The notes: a model not told the origin generated them from the letters alone. Shown: positions 1-12,404, counted from the stretch's first letter. The stretch is 64,000 bases of DNA from Diadema setosum (GCA_033980235.1 CM067069.1:13032828-13096827), one strand, 5' to 3'. Made by a program: numbers and translations.

Positions 1-473
1 ATCTATTGGATTTCGAGTCTTTGGTAGGAAGAGATGTATTCCGAAGTACAAATATGTAACAACTTTTTCAGATGCAATACATGTGTAGCAAAGTGTATGC
101 TGAATAATGCTAGGTGTACGTACAGTTCTTTAGATATTCATATTGGTTTAACTGTCATTTTTATAATGTAGAAGGTTCAGGAAATATGGGAAGCCTAGCC
201 GTGTAAAATATTTTTGTATCGGCTGGTTAGATCTGGGAAAGTTGATGAGATGCAAAAATTGACAGGCATTTGTTATACTATTTTTGATACCCTTCTGTTG
301 TATATCGTGTTACTCTTTATTGATATATCACTAAGAAAGTTTATAAGCTATGTGAGACACCGGCAGGAGAGAAATGCCTTGAAAATTTCATTTTGTCAGG
401 AAACCTTCAGTTCTGACTGGATCCGTTGATTGCAGGACTCTGCATTTTGCATGAGGATTATTGAAGCTGTGAT
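1..473. other. Edge sequence with no recognised gene
   Basis: AT-rich sequence running in from outside the window. It could be the 3' UTR of a plus-strand transcript or of a retrocopy ending at the A tract. The short ORF has hydrophobic stretches but no homology I recognise. Confidence 0.4.
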
Positions 474-491
474 AATAAAACAATGAAACAC

Positions 492-522
<31 letters not shown>
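474..522 (+). other. AATAAA signal followed by A30 tract
   Basis: AATAAA at 474-479 is followed 14 bases later by 30 adenines (493-522). This spacing is that of a polyadenylated mRNA copied back into DNA, so bases 1-522 may be the 3' end of a retrocopy or retroposon. The 71-codon ORF at 214-429 has no recognised domain. A chance A tract after a genuine 3' UTR is possible. Confidence 0.4.
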
Positions 523-524
<2 letters not shown>

Positions 525-754
525 AAGAGACGTAGTAATTACACTGCTGTGTTGCTCAATGTTATCACGAGTTTGTGTGGTAGGTTCTGTATTACGGTAA
601 TGTTATTGTGAAAAGAAGTGATCGGAGTAAGCAAGAGACTTTTTTTTCAGCACACTATTGATTGAGTTTGATTTTATCTCGCACGGCAAACAAAGTAGAG
701 TATTTTTTTTTCTTTCCAAAGATGACACTTGTTCCAAAGCTATTTTAGTTATCA

Positions 755-803
<49 letters not shown>

Positions 804-843
804 GATATATATATATAGATATATAGATAGATATAGATATATA

Positions 844-902
<59 letters not shown>

Positions 903-926
903 GATAGATATAGATATAGATATATA

Positions 927-980
<54 letters not shown>

Positions 981-1004
981 TGTATATAGATATATATATA
1001 TAAA
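755..1004. repeat. TA-rich microsatellite
   Basis: Three long TA runs separated by TAGATAGA interruptions. Confidence 0.95.
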
Positions 1005-1223
1005 TTATATGCATGCGTACACAGGGTTCGACATTAGCGGTGGCCGGGTGGTCTGGGGCCACTAAAAATATCGATGTCGGGCCACCAAATTTCCAAGAAG
1101 GTTATTTTTTGGTGGCCTGATCGGGCACTTAATATTCGAAATGGATTGTGTATAACCCGTGTGTTTCTGACTACTTCACTTTCAGATTTAATGGTTGTAG
1201 TGCCTTGAACCGGTCACCAGAGG

Positions 1224-1225
<2 letters not shown>

Positions 1226-1309
<84 letters not shown>
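1226..1309. repeat. TA/GA compound microsatellite
   Basis: TA dinucleotides pass directly into about 22 GA repeats. Confidence 0.95.
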
Positions 1310-1312
<3 letters not shown>

Positions 1313-2457
1313 TATGGACCCAGCTATACTAGTGATAGGGAGACATTATGCTCACAACTGTAACTACATTAAAGAGACACACGACGTCAAGGAGACAATT
1401 TGTGTCTCCTTAACGTTTTCAACTATATTCAATGCTTTACTGCCGACATTGCTTATGTACACAATGTCTTCCTAAAGCTGGACCCAGAGTTATATACAGT
1501 ATATCGTCGCTTGGGTGACCAGACCTTGTATATAAAATTTTGGTGAGAATGACTTTTTTGGATTAATGGTCAGATAATCAGTTAAGTGATGTCCTGTCCA
1601 AATCCTAGCTGTCTTTCCCCAAAAATAAAGCAACCACGGCATGTCAAAGGAAATGCTATCCCAATTTTGAGGTGCTTTAGCTGCCATGCGATACATAAAA
1701 ATGTATGTAAAATACCTATACAAGATGTACTCGTATACCGCGAACGCATACACTTATTATATTCGGTATACAAAAACGAGCGCTAGTGTGAACGATACAT
1801 TTCAAGTTGTAAGTACAGCCTTACAATATAAACTTCGAGCTCCATGTCGCATACGTGAGGGTGAGGAGAAAGCACGGCGACAATGTTCTCAATTTGCCGT
1901 GGGAACACTCCAGCGGTGGGCGCGGAGGAGAATCGGGGACAGTATATTTTTACAGCTCGAGGTCAACCACAAATCGAATGCACGTGCGAACGACAAAGTG
2001 ATATTAAAAGTCTTCAAATGCATCGCCGCAAATCTAACCGATTCTCATCTTATTTCTCCCCCGAATTGAGCGACACTCTTTGAGGTTGATGCGCTCCGTA
2101 ATTCGGCTAAATGGCACTAAACGCATAATATGCTTTTCGAAATTGACAGATATAGATTATCAGCGTCCTCGAATCGCAGCGATCTGCTCACGAAGCGTTA
2201 AAGGCACCCGCTTCTCCCTCTACCTCGGTCTGTCTCTTCCCCTCTCCCCTCTCGTTCTCCCGTTTACACACCCACAGATATAAGGTAAAGCAACACGATT
2301 TCTGGGGGATGAACACTATGTATTATTCATGTCAATAATTACTCGTAAACTTACGGAAGAACAGACAGATATCGACGAGATAACCTGATACGGAGAGAAT
2401 AAGAATTCCCGCTCTATAGGATGTCTGGATCTCACGAGCAGTTAAAGCATTTTGATG
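1310..2457. other. No gene recognised
   Basis: Several overlapping ORFs (for example 1686-2069) have low-complexity or random-looking products. A CT-rich stretch lies near 2210-2270. Confidence 0.5.
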
Positions 2458-2822
2458 TTAAAGGCATAATTTACCATTTGCAGATGAAACAAAAACCCAG
2501 AGTTAGTGCTTTAAAATAGTTCTAAAATGTGAGTTAGCGATAGAAATGACCAATGTAAAAATTAGAATCAGTATAATCGATGTTAAGTATTGCTAAATAT
2601 ACAAAATATGAACAATAGTTATAATAATAATGTTTCGAGACTAAACCGTCTAAAGTTATGGTTTAATGAGAAAAATAGTGACATCTCCTTATATCTTAGG
2701 TTTATTGCAAAAAAATTATATTGTAGGATGTTTTGTGATACAAATAACCTACACATATGCATCAAAAGTGATATCTTGAACATTTTCAAATCACTGCTCC
2801 CAAAGGTAAACAGGACCTTTAA
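2458..2822 (+). mobile_element. MITE-B, copy 1
   Basis: Begins TTAAAGGCATAATTTACC and ends ACAGGACCTTTAA, with an imperfect terminal inverted repeat of about 29 bp. Very similar sequence recurs at 16345 (inverted) and 54812. The ORF across it is not conserved between copies. Confidence 0.8.
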
Positions 2823-4089
2823 ACCAGTTCGTCGACCGCCCCCAACAAAAAACAAAGCAAAACATGTTTTGATAGTTAACAGACTACTTAGACCTTAATT
2901 ATGTTCAAAGACAGTCGCGTGAGAAAGAAAGGGGCGGGTAGACAGACTAGAAGTACCTACAGATGTACCTTGGTGCATAGTGTCATTTATTCATTTGACA
3001 AAAATAATTTGACGAATAGTCATCCTTCAATCCAAATTCAATCGCTTTCGATAATCCCGACACCACTGCAGTTCCCGTCATCATCGTATTTTCTAATCAC
3101 TACAACCATTGTCACGATCTGAATCAGCCAATTCTTCGTCAGTTAGATCTACTTTATTTAGTCCCATAGTCCAGCGATGACATAGGAATGTAATCCAAAT
3201 AATGGGATCCCTTTAGCCAGTCAGAACTGTTTCCATGACAACGGTATACATGGCAACGCAACGGCAACTCCCTATCCAGTACCACATGGAAACTTTTAAC
3301 ACATTCTTCAATCCAAACATATTGTGTGCTCCTAAATGACAAGGCGTTTTATTGCATGGACATTGACGTTATGTTTACGTACATCGAACTGAATAAAGGT
3401 TATCGTACGGATTATTTAGTATTACAACCTGAACGGCTTCAGGGGGATATTTTCGAGATAGGCTAGCTATTCTACTTATACACATTGGCGGGATTTATTT
3501 CGCGGCTTAACAAAATATATTCCCAGTAGAAAACAAAAATTCTCGAAGACGTATGGAAATATACGTATTTGAAATCCGAATCACGTCAGGCAAAGGAAAT
3601 AGTGAAAGGTTTTGATCACTATATTGCGTTCAGTATAGACATGTAATGACACGTCATACTTTGCATATTTTGAACACGAAGTGATTTAAATACGCGTAAA
3701 TTGTTATTTAGGATAGGAAACGTTTTCCGGGCTACATGAATCATTACGGTCATTACTTTTAAATAACCGATGAGACATATACCGGAATATCAAATGTGCA
3801 GTATTTGTCTCCAAGTTATTATAGTTAAGTGGACTGTTAGATAATATTTTTCTTTATCTTTTAAACCGTATTGAAATGAAGAAGAAGAAAAAAGATTTGC
3901 TGAGAAAATATGTCTACAGCTCTATGTATCCACAGAAAAACCAATTTGGCAGCAATTAATCAGCCATCTCCTTCGAGCTCTTGCAACAAATGTTATAAGA
4001 TAGCTATAGGCCTCATCAGAATCCAAGTCAAATATCAGATCACTGAACATTTGTTTGGTACTTTTTTTTTCTGCTGTGATAATGACATA
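2823..4089. other. No gene recognised
   Basis: AT-rich sequence between MITE-B and foldback element A. ORFs are short and featureless. Confidence 0.5.
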
Positions 4090-4439
4090 TTAAAGGGATG
4101 GTATAGTATTGGTGGAGATGAGAGTTGGGCTTTTAACTTTTTGCGAGATACCAAGAAACCACTTGTGAAATAGTACAGACCATACCATTCTTAGAGGAAT
4201 TCAAAGTTTATTTATGAAAATTGGTTTTGGAATGGCTGAAACATCCAAAAACAAAGTAAAACAAATCAATCGTAATAAAAGGTGGGTCCCACCTTTTATT
4301 AGGATCGCTCTGTTTTGGATATCTCAGCCATTTCAAAACGAATTTTCACCAAATAAATAAAAAGGTTTCTCATTATCTCACCACAAAAATGTTAGAAACC
4401 TCAAGTTAGGTCTCAACCAAAACTATACAATCCCTTTAA
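4090..4439. mobile_element. Foldback element A, copy 1
   Basis: Starts TTAAAGGGATGGTATAGT and ends with the near-complement (CTATACAATCCCTTTAA). The two halves are complementary along most of their length and meet at AGGTGGGTCCCACCT. No ORF. A MITE-type element, probably mobilised in trans; TTAA or TA is the likely target duplication. Confidence 0.85.
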
Positions 4440-7400
4440 GTTCAGTCACGATAAGGTAGCCTATAAAGCTATCTTGTTCATTTACGAATCTGTGAATTTC
4501 AATTTAAAGATTGACTTGTCCAGTATGATAATACAGTTGGCATTTTGCTACATCTACACAGTAGCTTTACCAAGAAAAAAAGAAGATGAGAGGGATAACT
4601 AGGAGAGAAGTTGTGTGACAGAAAAGGGTACAGTTGTATAAAGGTAAACGGTATATAAATTTATATCATTTAGCTAAATGACAGTGAGATGCCAAGAACC
4701 TATGGCAGTGGTAGCATGAAAAGGGAAGAAATGCATCAGAAAATGGATGCTGAATGTAGCAATCAGCTGCCGGAAATGTAGCCTCTGGCCACGTGACTTC
4801 AGATTTATTTCCACACCGCGCGACTTTTGTGACGGTGGTGAACGACGGTGTGTGTGTGTGGGGGGGGGGGGAGTGGAACAGAGTGGGTGACAACCCCGTT
4901 GGCTTTCACCCCTTGCCTCGCCTAAAGTCTCGAAAAAGGCGCGCAATGTGGAATGTAAAATCTGAGCAACGAGAGTTGTAGCGAGAAAGAAACACGCACA
5001 CAGACAGACAGACAGATAGGCAGACACATAGAGAGGGAGAGAGACAATGAGAGAGAGAGAGAGAGAGAGAGACAGGGAGAGACAGACAGACAGACAGACA
5101 TACGAAACAGACAGACAGACAAATTGAGTTAAAGAGAGAGGATTGCGTTGACGTTTAGGAGTGGTTGACAGTCGGTCGATAGCATCTCTCTTGTCCTCGC
5201 CACATCTTTTGCCGCCACAAACCACATTACCCTTCCCTTGCCTCCCTCGCCTCCTGCCTTATTTCTCTACCACATACCCTCACGTTAGAGCCATACCAAC
5301 CGGCCACGACACACTCTATCATGTACTACACTGTTACCATCGTCTGGCTCATACAATAAGGCGGGTCAAGAGGTGGATACACAAAAGGCTTATTCTCTTC
5401 AAGCCGCCATTTGGATGTATTTGAAACATGTGCCAAACTGGATCTGCTTCACAGATAGGTAGACGATTGACTCATGTTTCTTTGTGTAATGATCAGCCAC
5501 TCTTTAAGGAAGACAGGTATTTATGATTGTAAGTACTTTTTACAGTCCTTACTTATGAAAGATGAGAGATACTTTATGGTAAAGACACGGGGATGCGCGG
5601 ATAGAAATTACGCAAAGATTGACCATGTCCGGGCACTAATCTGAAATTGATTTATACAGAATTATACTTGAAGATTATACCATATATCAGCATTATTTGT
5701 CGGAATTAAGTGGAAAAGTGAGATGAAACTGGCTTCCCCGAAGGGTATAGAGTCAAAGACTTTCAGAACATGCAGTTCAGATAATCGTTTAGCACATTGA
5801 TTGAATTCTGTTGCATAATAGTGTTTCATCCCTTGGGGAAATTTCATTCCATTAAGGGGTAAACGAGCAAAATATATCCGACATATTGAGATCAAAATGA
5901 GCTTTCAGATTGCTCAGAAAGGCGGTCATAAAAACCCAATCATCACCAGCACACCTATGGAATTCTGTTTATTAATCCGTAGAAAACAGACAGCTTTTTG
6001 GTCTATATTATAGCCAGCTCTCGAACATCCTATGTATACTACCCTCGTGTGGACATGCTCCTACACCATCTCTCATACCATACCCGTATGAGAACATGAG
6101 TTCAGAAGTCAGGAATTTTTGGCAAATCAATTCTGCTTTGCACATAGCAAGTCACATCTCCGAGAAGCATATTGGATACTGACATGAAATGACAGGCAAG
6201 TGGACCGTTTTGCTGTTTTGTATAACGTATAAAAAAAACAAGGACATTTCTTGTCCTGCTGCGTAATAAAGAACCATCTTCTTAAACTGCTTCCTCCAAT
6301 TGAGTTTCTTACGCAAGAATTCACCTAACATTCATCTGTTTTGGCCAGGAAGGACAAGCCACAAGGTTTGTGGGTGTTAAGGCAATCTTTTGTGAACAAA
6401 GTATGCTGGAATATGAAACTTTATAGAAACGGCCACAGACCGGTTAAACAGGGCCTAGTGTATCCAGATTTATCGACAATTTTCGTCCTGTGCAGTTATG
6501 TATACGTGTATGTGTATGAACTAACTCTTCCATCAACCTATACAAAACAGGCTCAATGTGTTTCAATACTTGGAAAGAAACTTGCAAACACTATATTTGT
6601 TACCATATTTAATCAGAAATGTATTCTCTTATGATTGGTTGAAAGCGCTTGCTTCACGTAATTATAGGTATTTTCAGCCATGTCAGAATGTTGGCTTGCT
6701 GGAAACTCCATTGCGTACTATTTGCAAAATGATGTCTTTTCCAAATAGTATAGTATACTACTTGTGAAATGATATCACAAAGCAATTCTGACACCGCGAG
6801 CTGCTTCGTACCGACACTCTGTGAAATTTCTCAAATTTCTATAAAACAATTGTGACATCACAATACAACTCTGACATCGTGCGTTGTTTCATACGGTCAG
6901 TTAAGGACGCCTCCACAACATCGCATCCACCACACGACTTCTCGCCTCACATTCCTTCTTTTGTTTAAATTCCTGATCCAAAATAGAAAACAACTCTGCC
7001 TAATTTTGGGTTTCTGGTTAAAATTGTGGTTCTCGGTGCCTCCAATTTACTTCGTGGCTGCGCCCTTCAGTGAACAGTATTTTGGAGTCACCTCTGCCCA
7101 TAGTTTTAACCAGAAATTCTCCAGGCAAAGTGTAATCGTACGCTATGTCAGGCAAATTTCAAGAAAACCCAGGAGAGCTTTCTGGTAATCTGACAAAATC
7201 TTTGCTATGGACATAAATGTGTGCACAAAATTGGCATATTCATTAGCAAACAGAACTATCCCATAGGTCGCTCTCCAGACTCAGCTAAAAATTCTGTTCG
7301 TGCTTCGTTGCCACTGGAAAAAATAAAAGCAAACATAAAAAAAAAATAATGATGTTTGCTAAAATTGTATAATTTTCGTATTGTATGAGTATACTTTTTT

Positions 7401-8176
7401 GTGCTATTTGTGAGAAATATGAAAATAAATTGAAACTGAAAATTGAAATCAGCCGCAAGTAGGTTTGGGAATTTGTGTGGGGAAACTTTAGATTAACGTG
7501 ATTAAAAATAAGAGTGACAGTGAATGTCAACATGCCATGAACGTTGGCTTTATTCTCTAACGTTTTAAGACACTACGTAATCACAAGGTTTACAAATCTC
7601 ACGAAGGTTATTTATGATTGTCAATTCATCGTTTGCTACAGAAAGTAAAGACACGACTACGACACAATTTGAGTCGCATTTAGCGATTTTTATTTTAAAA
7701 AAAAACCACACACACAAAGCATAACATATAACTTCCCTTCATTTGTAATAAGTTTAAAATGATATCATTTCAGGAGCTGAATAAGGCAAAAGAGTTTGTG
7801 TGGGTGATGCTTTCCTATACTCCAAAAATTACAACAGCAACAAAATGCTCGTGATCAATATAGTTTTGGCACCGAAAACTCCACTTTTTTCTTTGAAGAA
7901 AGACTCTATAACTTATGTTTCATTTCTATTTGTGTGTTGTTACTTACAGTTCATTCATAAATGAAATCACATTAGTTCAAAAGGGACACAAATTTCTCAT
8001 TATACATGTCTGCAATACACGGATCTTAATTTTCAATCATTTTCGCCGAGTGGGTTTAGCGGGCACTATTTTCTAGAAATTATCTAATCTAGGTTGCTAT
8101 CATGTTATTGTTGATTATTGATTGATAATGATACATAATCAGACATCAGTCATTGGTTGTTTAGTGAGAAAACATT
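4440..8176. other. No gene recognised; GA/CAGA repeats at 4990-5120
   Basis: Contains a G10 tract at 4861, imperfect CAGA and GA repeats around 4990-5120, and a retroposon-like tail near 7420-7450. The ORFs on both strands at 4674-5225 are products of the simple repeats. Confidence 0.5.
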
Positions 8177-8427
8177 TGAAGGGTTTGTTTGCAAAAACCG
8201 ATAAGTCCATATTTGACAAATGGAGATATTTGCGATTAAAGGTCAAGAAAAATAAAGAGAATAATAAGATTTTTTTTTGCTTCTTTTGACCATAACTTCA
8301 AAAATGTACCTTTATGATGTAGTGACCAATATATAATTTAAAAGGTATTATTTTGTACTTTATGAAAGAGACCTTACTTCAAAATCTTCAAAAATGGACT
8401 TATCGGTTTTTGCAAACAAACTCTTCA
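8177..8427. mobile_element. MITE with 35-bp terminal inverted repeats
   Basis: The left end TGAAGGGTTTGTTTGCAAAA continues to CCGATAAGTCCAT; the right end is its complement, ending GCAAACAAACTCTTCA. The interior is AT-rich and non-coding. A single copy is seen here. Confidence 0.8.
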
Positions 8428-8562
8428 TTTACATCGCCTGAGAAGAGAATTTGATATCAGAAACAACCAGAAACGTCCAGCGTAACTCCAATCACAAAAT
8501 GGAAAGAGAAATTAATTGAATTACAAATTCTATCGTGGAAAGTCTACAGCAAAATAAAATAA

Positions 8563-8682
8563 TAGTAATATTAATAATGATAATAATAGTAATAATTATA
8601 ATGATAATAATAATGATAATGATAATAATAGTAATAATAATAATGATAATGATAAAGATTATAATGATAATGATAATAATAA
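8563..8682. repeat. ATA/ATG trinucleotide microsatellite
   Basis: Interrupted ATA, ATG and GTA triplets on the plus strand. They create Ile/Met-rich and Tyr/His-rich shadow ORFs. Confidence 0.9.
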
Positions 8683-9189
8683 ATGGCGCTTTCAACTTCT
8701 ACAGATCGTATAAACTTTTCGAAACAATTTTCACAATGCGGTATTTCCTGCCACAAAGTTATATATGGTAGGATTACAGTAGATGCATAATTTTGGTTGG
8801 TGTGGTATCTGCATTCAGAAAAGAAAGTGATCTTTGCATATCAAATACAAAATATTAAACTGGCGGCAAGAATATGACTTGTTGAAGTTTGTCATGGCGT
8901 CTGTCCTGCAAGACGAGAAGGCATACGCGTTTTATGCAGGTCGGCAAACTGAGAGAACGCCATTTTGTCATATAACTCTGAACTCTCCTGGGAGCATTTT
9001 TTTTTTCAGGAGAGGGCGTCGAGCCGCCTAGGAGATTTGTAGCTAATCGCATTCTCGCTATCCATTGAAGTAGGAGTCTATATTGTGGTGTGCCATTACG
9101 TTACTCTTATAAAATCGGAGATCATAAAAAGAGGAAAAATGTGCGTGAAGCCGGTTTTGACATTATGATCTTCACAGTTTTTTGTTACT

Positions 9190-9195
9190 TTTATT
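9190..9195 (-). terminator. Candidate polyadenylation signal
   Basis: AATAAA on the minus strand, the first one found past the Gα stop codon. A single hexamer in AT-rich DNA is weak evidence. Confidence 0.3.
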
Positions 9196-9306
9196 TTTTT
9201 GTTTTAATTTTCCTTATAATGAAGTCGGACAAATTGCATTTCAATTTAAAGATTTGCATCTGACAGAATAATTCATATCTGCCATTCCCGAAATATAAAT
9301 AAGTAA

Positions 9307-9356
<50 letters not shown>

Positions 9357-9782
9357 TCTCAACATTTTATGGCTTTCGTGGTTGCGCATCATATATGTTT
9401 CTGAAATTGTTTTCCGCAATTGTTAAACACGGCGCATAACAAGAATAATGCGGAAATGTTCAGGCACGTCCAAAGTATTGATATTCATCATCATATCCTT
9501 CGAGAAAGTATATACAAACAATGCACCACTGAAATCGTTGGGACTGACATGGCGGATCTCTGACTGCAGGGTCACTTCGTTCTCTCAATAATTCGCTGAA
9601 GGAATGCTATGTCGATCCTCATCAAGTTCCCGCGAAGAGACGCCATAACGAAACACACTTTGGCCATAGCGAGTCATGCACTGCGCAGATTGTATGTCGG
9701 TTAAACGGGAAGGCACCTTTTATCCATCTCAATGGCTCCTAAAATAGATTTACTGTTACCATCTTAGTCGTGGCATTGTCTG

Positions 9783-9810
9783 CTGGTAAGACGCACGTGC
9801 GTCTCACCAG
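9783..9810. repeat. 28-bp GC-rich palindrome in the Gα 3' UTR
   Basis: CTGGTAAGACGCAC meets GTGCGTCTCACCAG with no loop and one mismatched pair. The centre contains an E-box, CACGTG. It lies about 150 bp after the stop codon. Confidence 0.8.
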
Positions 9811-9957
9811 CGCGTCTCAAGTATAAGGACCCTCCGGGGACATCGGATCCTAGGGGACTGTGACAGCGACATGATGTAAGGTCAAGGATCCTTTGTTTGT
9901 TCCTTTCATTTTCACAGCCGTCTGCTGTCCTTTACTCTGTTCTATACTGTCAGTACT

Positions 9958-10145
9958 TCAGAGCATTCCGCACAGTTTTAGCGAACTCTGCAGGATCACA
10001 TCCACGCACGCGTCAAACATAAACTGGATGTTGCTCAAGTCCGTTGCTATGGTGAAGTGGCGGTAGATTGACCTCGTGTCGCACCTGTTGAGTCGCAGGA
10101 ATTCTTCCGAGAGAAACTGTCTGGCTTCTTGCACATCGTCGGATC
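9958..10145 (-). CDS. Gα exon 8 (C-terminal helix) and stop codon
   Basis: Encodes Gly304 (second and third bases) to Leu365 and a TGA stop. It contains RSIYRHFTIATDLSNIQFMF and DACVDVILQSSLKLCGML. TIAT sits where the family's G5 motif TCAT contacts the guanine base. The last eleven residues form the receptor-binding α5 helix. The cysteine four from the end is the pertussis-toxin acceptor position of Gi/Go, but the GML that follows is unlike the common CGLF and CGLY ends. The acceptor is preceded by TTG repeats and a GGGTAG end, so its pyrimidine tract is impure. Confidence 0.95.
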
Positions 10146-11064
10146 CTACCCAAAACAACAACAACAACGACAACAACAAAAACCAATAAAAAACAGTGTT
10201 AAGTATGGAGCCCAGAGAGAAATGGATTTCGTGGTCTTGGATGTGCTTAGAATCGAATTTGTGTGCCTTAGCTGTTGCTGTGTGTCCGACAGGCCTCGAG
10301 TTGGCAGGAATAACAGTTACTAGAATGGATCGAAGAAAAAATGAATAGAGGCACCGAGATTCAATGGCGCCAGTTTAAAGTATTGGCATAAAAACAATCC
10401 TCAATGCTTCTTCTCTTGTCAGAATCGGATACATTATGTATATTTCACTGAAAATATTACGATGGCGTCACCCTATGATTATTTTTCTCACTTATACAGT
10501 TGTTCTGTACCTGTTGTACCTATACCTGGGGGTATATTTTTGTCCACTCTTTTCAGGCCCAATTCTCTCTGATTCTGTGCATTTTTTTTCTGACACGTTT
10601 TTATCAAAATCTTCTCCGAAAGACTTCACCTGGAGTGGGGCATCCTTGATATTGCCATCGTTTTATGTTAAGCGCACCTTTCATCATTCTTCTTGTCTCT
10701 TCCTGGCATATACCTCGTGTTCTTTTAGAGTTCTCTTCAAGATGTTACTGATTACATTTCCTTCTTGAAAAAGAGGGCATCCTTCAACCTTCATGTCCTG
10801 GCTTTGGCTAGGCCCTGGCACACTTCCTCGCAGAACGTTAAAGGTTAGAGGTATATTGTTCAGGATTTAGACTATTGAATGTTCTCAGCTACTTTCTTCA
10901 TCTAAGGTAGATGTGTAACTTCCGCACGATTATTCTCTATCTCTCTTTCTCTCTTTCCCATTATGAATGTATGTATATATGTTTATAATGTGTACATGTA
11001 TGTATATATGTTTATAATGTGTACATGTATGTGATATGTATATGTATCTATTTATCTTTTATTG

Positions 11065-11109
<45 letters not shown>

Positions 11110-11453
11110 CATATATATATTCAAATGTTTACATTTATGTTTGCACGAGAGATATGAGATGGCTTTGAAACATAACAAGAGATCATGAAATAAGGCTTTG
11201 ATTAACGAGGTTTGTCAATGGAATGACAAGTCAAGCAACGCTAAAACTTAATAGTAGCTAGAATTGTCACTATACATGCTTTTCCCCAACCCCATGATGA
11301 TGTACGAAAAAGAGAACGCTATAGTTTCAATATGATAAAAGGAATATGGAGTTGAATCGGAAGACCCTGGCAAGGGTGCATGTTACCGTCTTGTGTAAGC
11401 CCATCGTGACACCACAAAAACCAATGGATCACCCCCTCCCTCTAAACGCTCAC
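10146..11453 (-). other. Gα intron 7 (1.3 kb)
   Basis: The shortest intron. It holds a two-copy tandem repeat of about 31 bp (10967-11030) and an AT repeat (11066-11127). The plus-strand ORF at 10436-10768 lies wholly within it and resembles nothing known. Confidence 0.8.
11066..11127. repeat. TA microsatellite
   Basis: A TA run in Gα intron 7, just after an imperfect tandem repeat at 10967-11030. Confidence 0.9.
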
Positions 11454-11607
11454 CTGTGTAGCTTGGATGGTAGACCGAAAGTGGAACTGTCTGCAGCTTG
11501 ATTTCAAACAGGTCCATCTTGTTGAAGAGTATGATGAGGGGCGTCCTGCGAAACCACACGCAGTTACAGATGGACTTGAAAATTTCCTTACTCTCTGAGA
11601 TTCGACT
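11454..11607 (-). CDS. Gα exon 7 (NKxD guanine-specificity motif)
   Basis: Exactly 154 bp, the canonical length. It starts SRISESKEIFKSICN, corresponding to the family's NRM-x-ES-x-x-LFDSICN, and goes on to PLIILFNKMDLFEIKL and PSYTG. NKMD (281-284) is the G4 motif that reads the guanine base; most Gα proteins have NKKD or NKxD, so the Lys-to-Met change is tolerated by the motif but uncommon. Acceptor CATCCAG, donor GTGAGC, phase 1 within Gly304. Confidence 0.95.
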
Positions 11608-11882
11608 CTGGATGGAAACCACAATTCGAACAAGACGAAGAATTAAAGAAAAAATATAACCGAAGGCGAAAACAGTATGCATCAAAGGGGCAACAACTCT
11701 GTATAACCAGTTAAAATTCAGAACAGAATGGCATATCTGCACACAATACTGAATGAATTCTGATTTTTTTACATTCTTTAATGATGATGATAAAGGTGAC
11801 AACAGCCGCAACAACATATCTAATTTACCCACGCAGTATTCTTCAGTTTCGAAACTGTTCCACCAGAGAAACATTTTATTCC

Positions 11883-12277
11883 TTAAAGGGACTGTACAGT
11901 ACTGGTTGAGGTGGGGATTCATGTTTTGAACATTCCAAAGTGAGATAATGAGAAACCTCTTATGAAATATGAAAGAGCATGTAATTTTACGAAGGATTCA
12001 ACGTTTATTTGATGAAAATTGTTTTTTCAAATGGCTTAGATATCCAAAAAAGTGATGATAATAATAAAGGCGACAGGCCATGCCTTTCATTAGGATCTCT
12101 TTGTTTCATCTTGTTTTTGGATATCTCAGCCATTTGCAAACCGATTTTCATCAAATAAACTTTTGATACCCCTTAGAATTGCATGCTCTTTGACATCTCA
12201 TAGAGTGGTTTCTGAATATCTCACAAAACGTTAGAAGCTAAATCCTCACTTCAACCACAACTGTACATACCCTTTAA
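11883..12277. mobile_element. Foldback element A, copy 2 (GGGACTG subfamily)
   Basis: Begins TTAAAGGGACTGTACAGT and ends CTGTACATACCCTTTAA. It shares the GATGAAAATTG and CAGCCATTT arms with copy 1, but its ends and centre differ, marking a subfamily shared with the 33895 copy. Confidence 0.82.
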
Positions 12278-12327
12278 CCTGATTAGCTGACTATACTTTG
12301 GCTTAAATATTCTGTCCAAGGATCAAC

Positions 12328-12404
12328 GCGCAGGGGCGGGGTTCGAACCCCTATCTTCTGCACCAGAGTCTATAGCCCTATCCATTAAACAGCAACAACG
12401 ATCC
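12328..12404 (-). repeat. tRNA-like sequence (SINE head or decayed tRNA)
   Basis: On the minus strand it has an A-box-like TTTAATGGATAGGGC and a B box GGGGTTCGAACCCC with a perfect T-arm. The acceptor ends do not pair and the anticodon arm is poor, so it is not called a working tRNA. Confidence 0.45.

Larger units (their letters stand above)
9158..9957 (-). other. Probable Gα 3' UTR
   Basis: Sequence after the TGA stop on the minus strand. The first clear AATAAA on this strand is at 9195-9190, about 765 bases past the stop, so the 3' end could be near 9170. The stretch carries a GC-rich palindrome at 9783-9810 and an AT repeat near 9309-9350. No ORF of note is seen. The boundary is inferred. 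Confidence 0.4.

Noticed and set aside
745..1062. 105-codon minus-strand ORF rich in Ile and Tyr
   Set aside because: It is the translation of TA repeats.
11383..11922. Single 179-codon ORF containing the Gα NKMD segment
   Set aside because: Only 11454-11607 is exon; the upstream part is intron read-through ending at a CAG acceptor, and the downstream part passes a GTGAGC donor.
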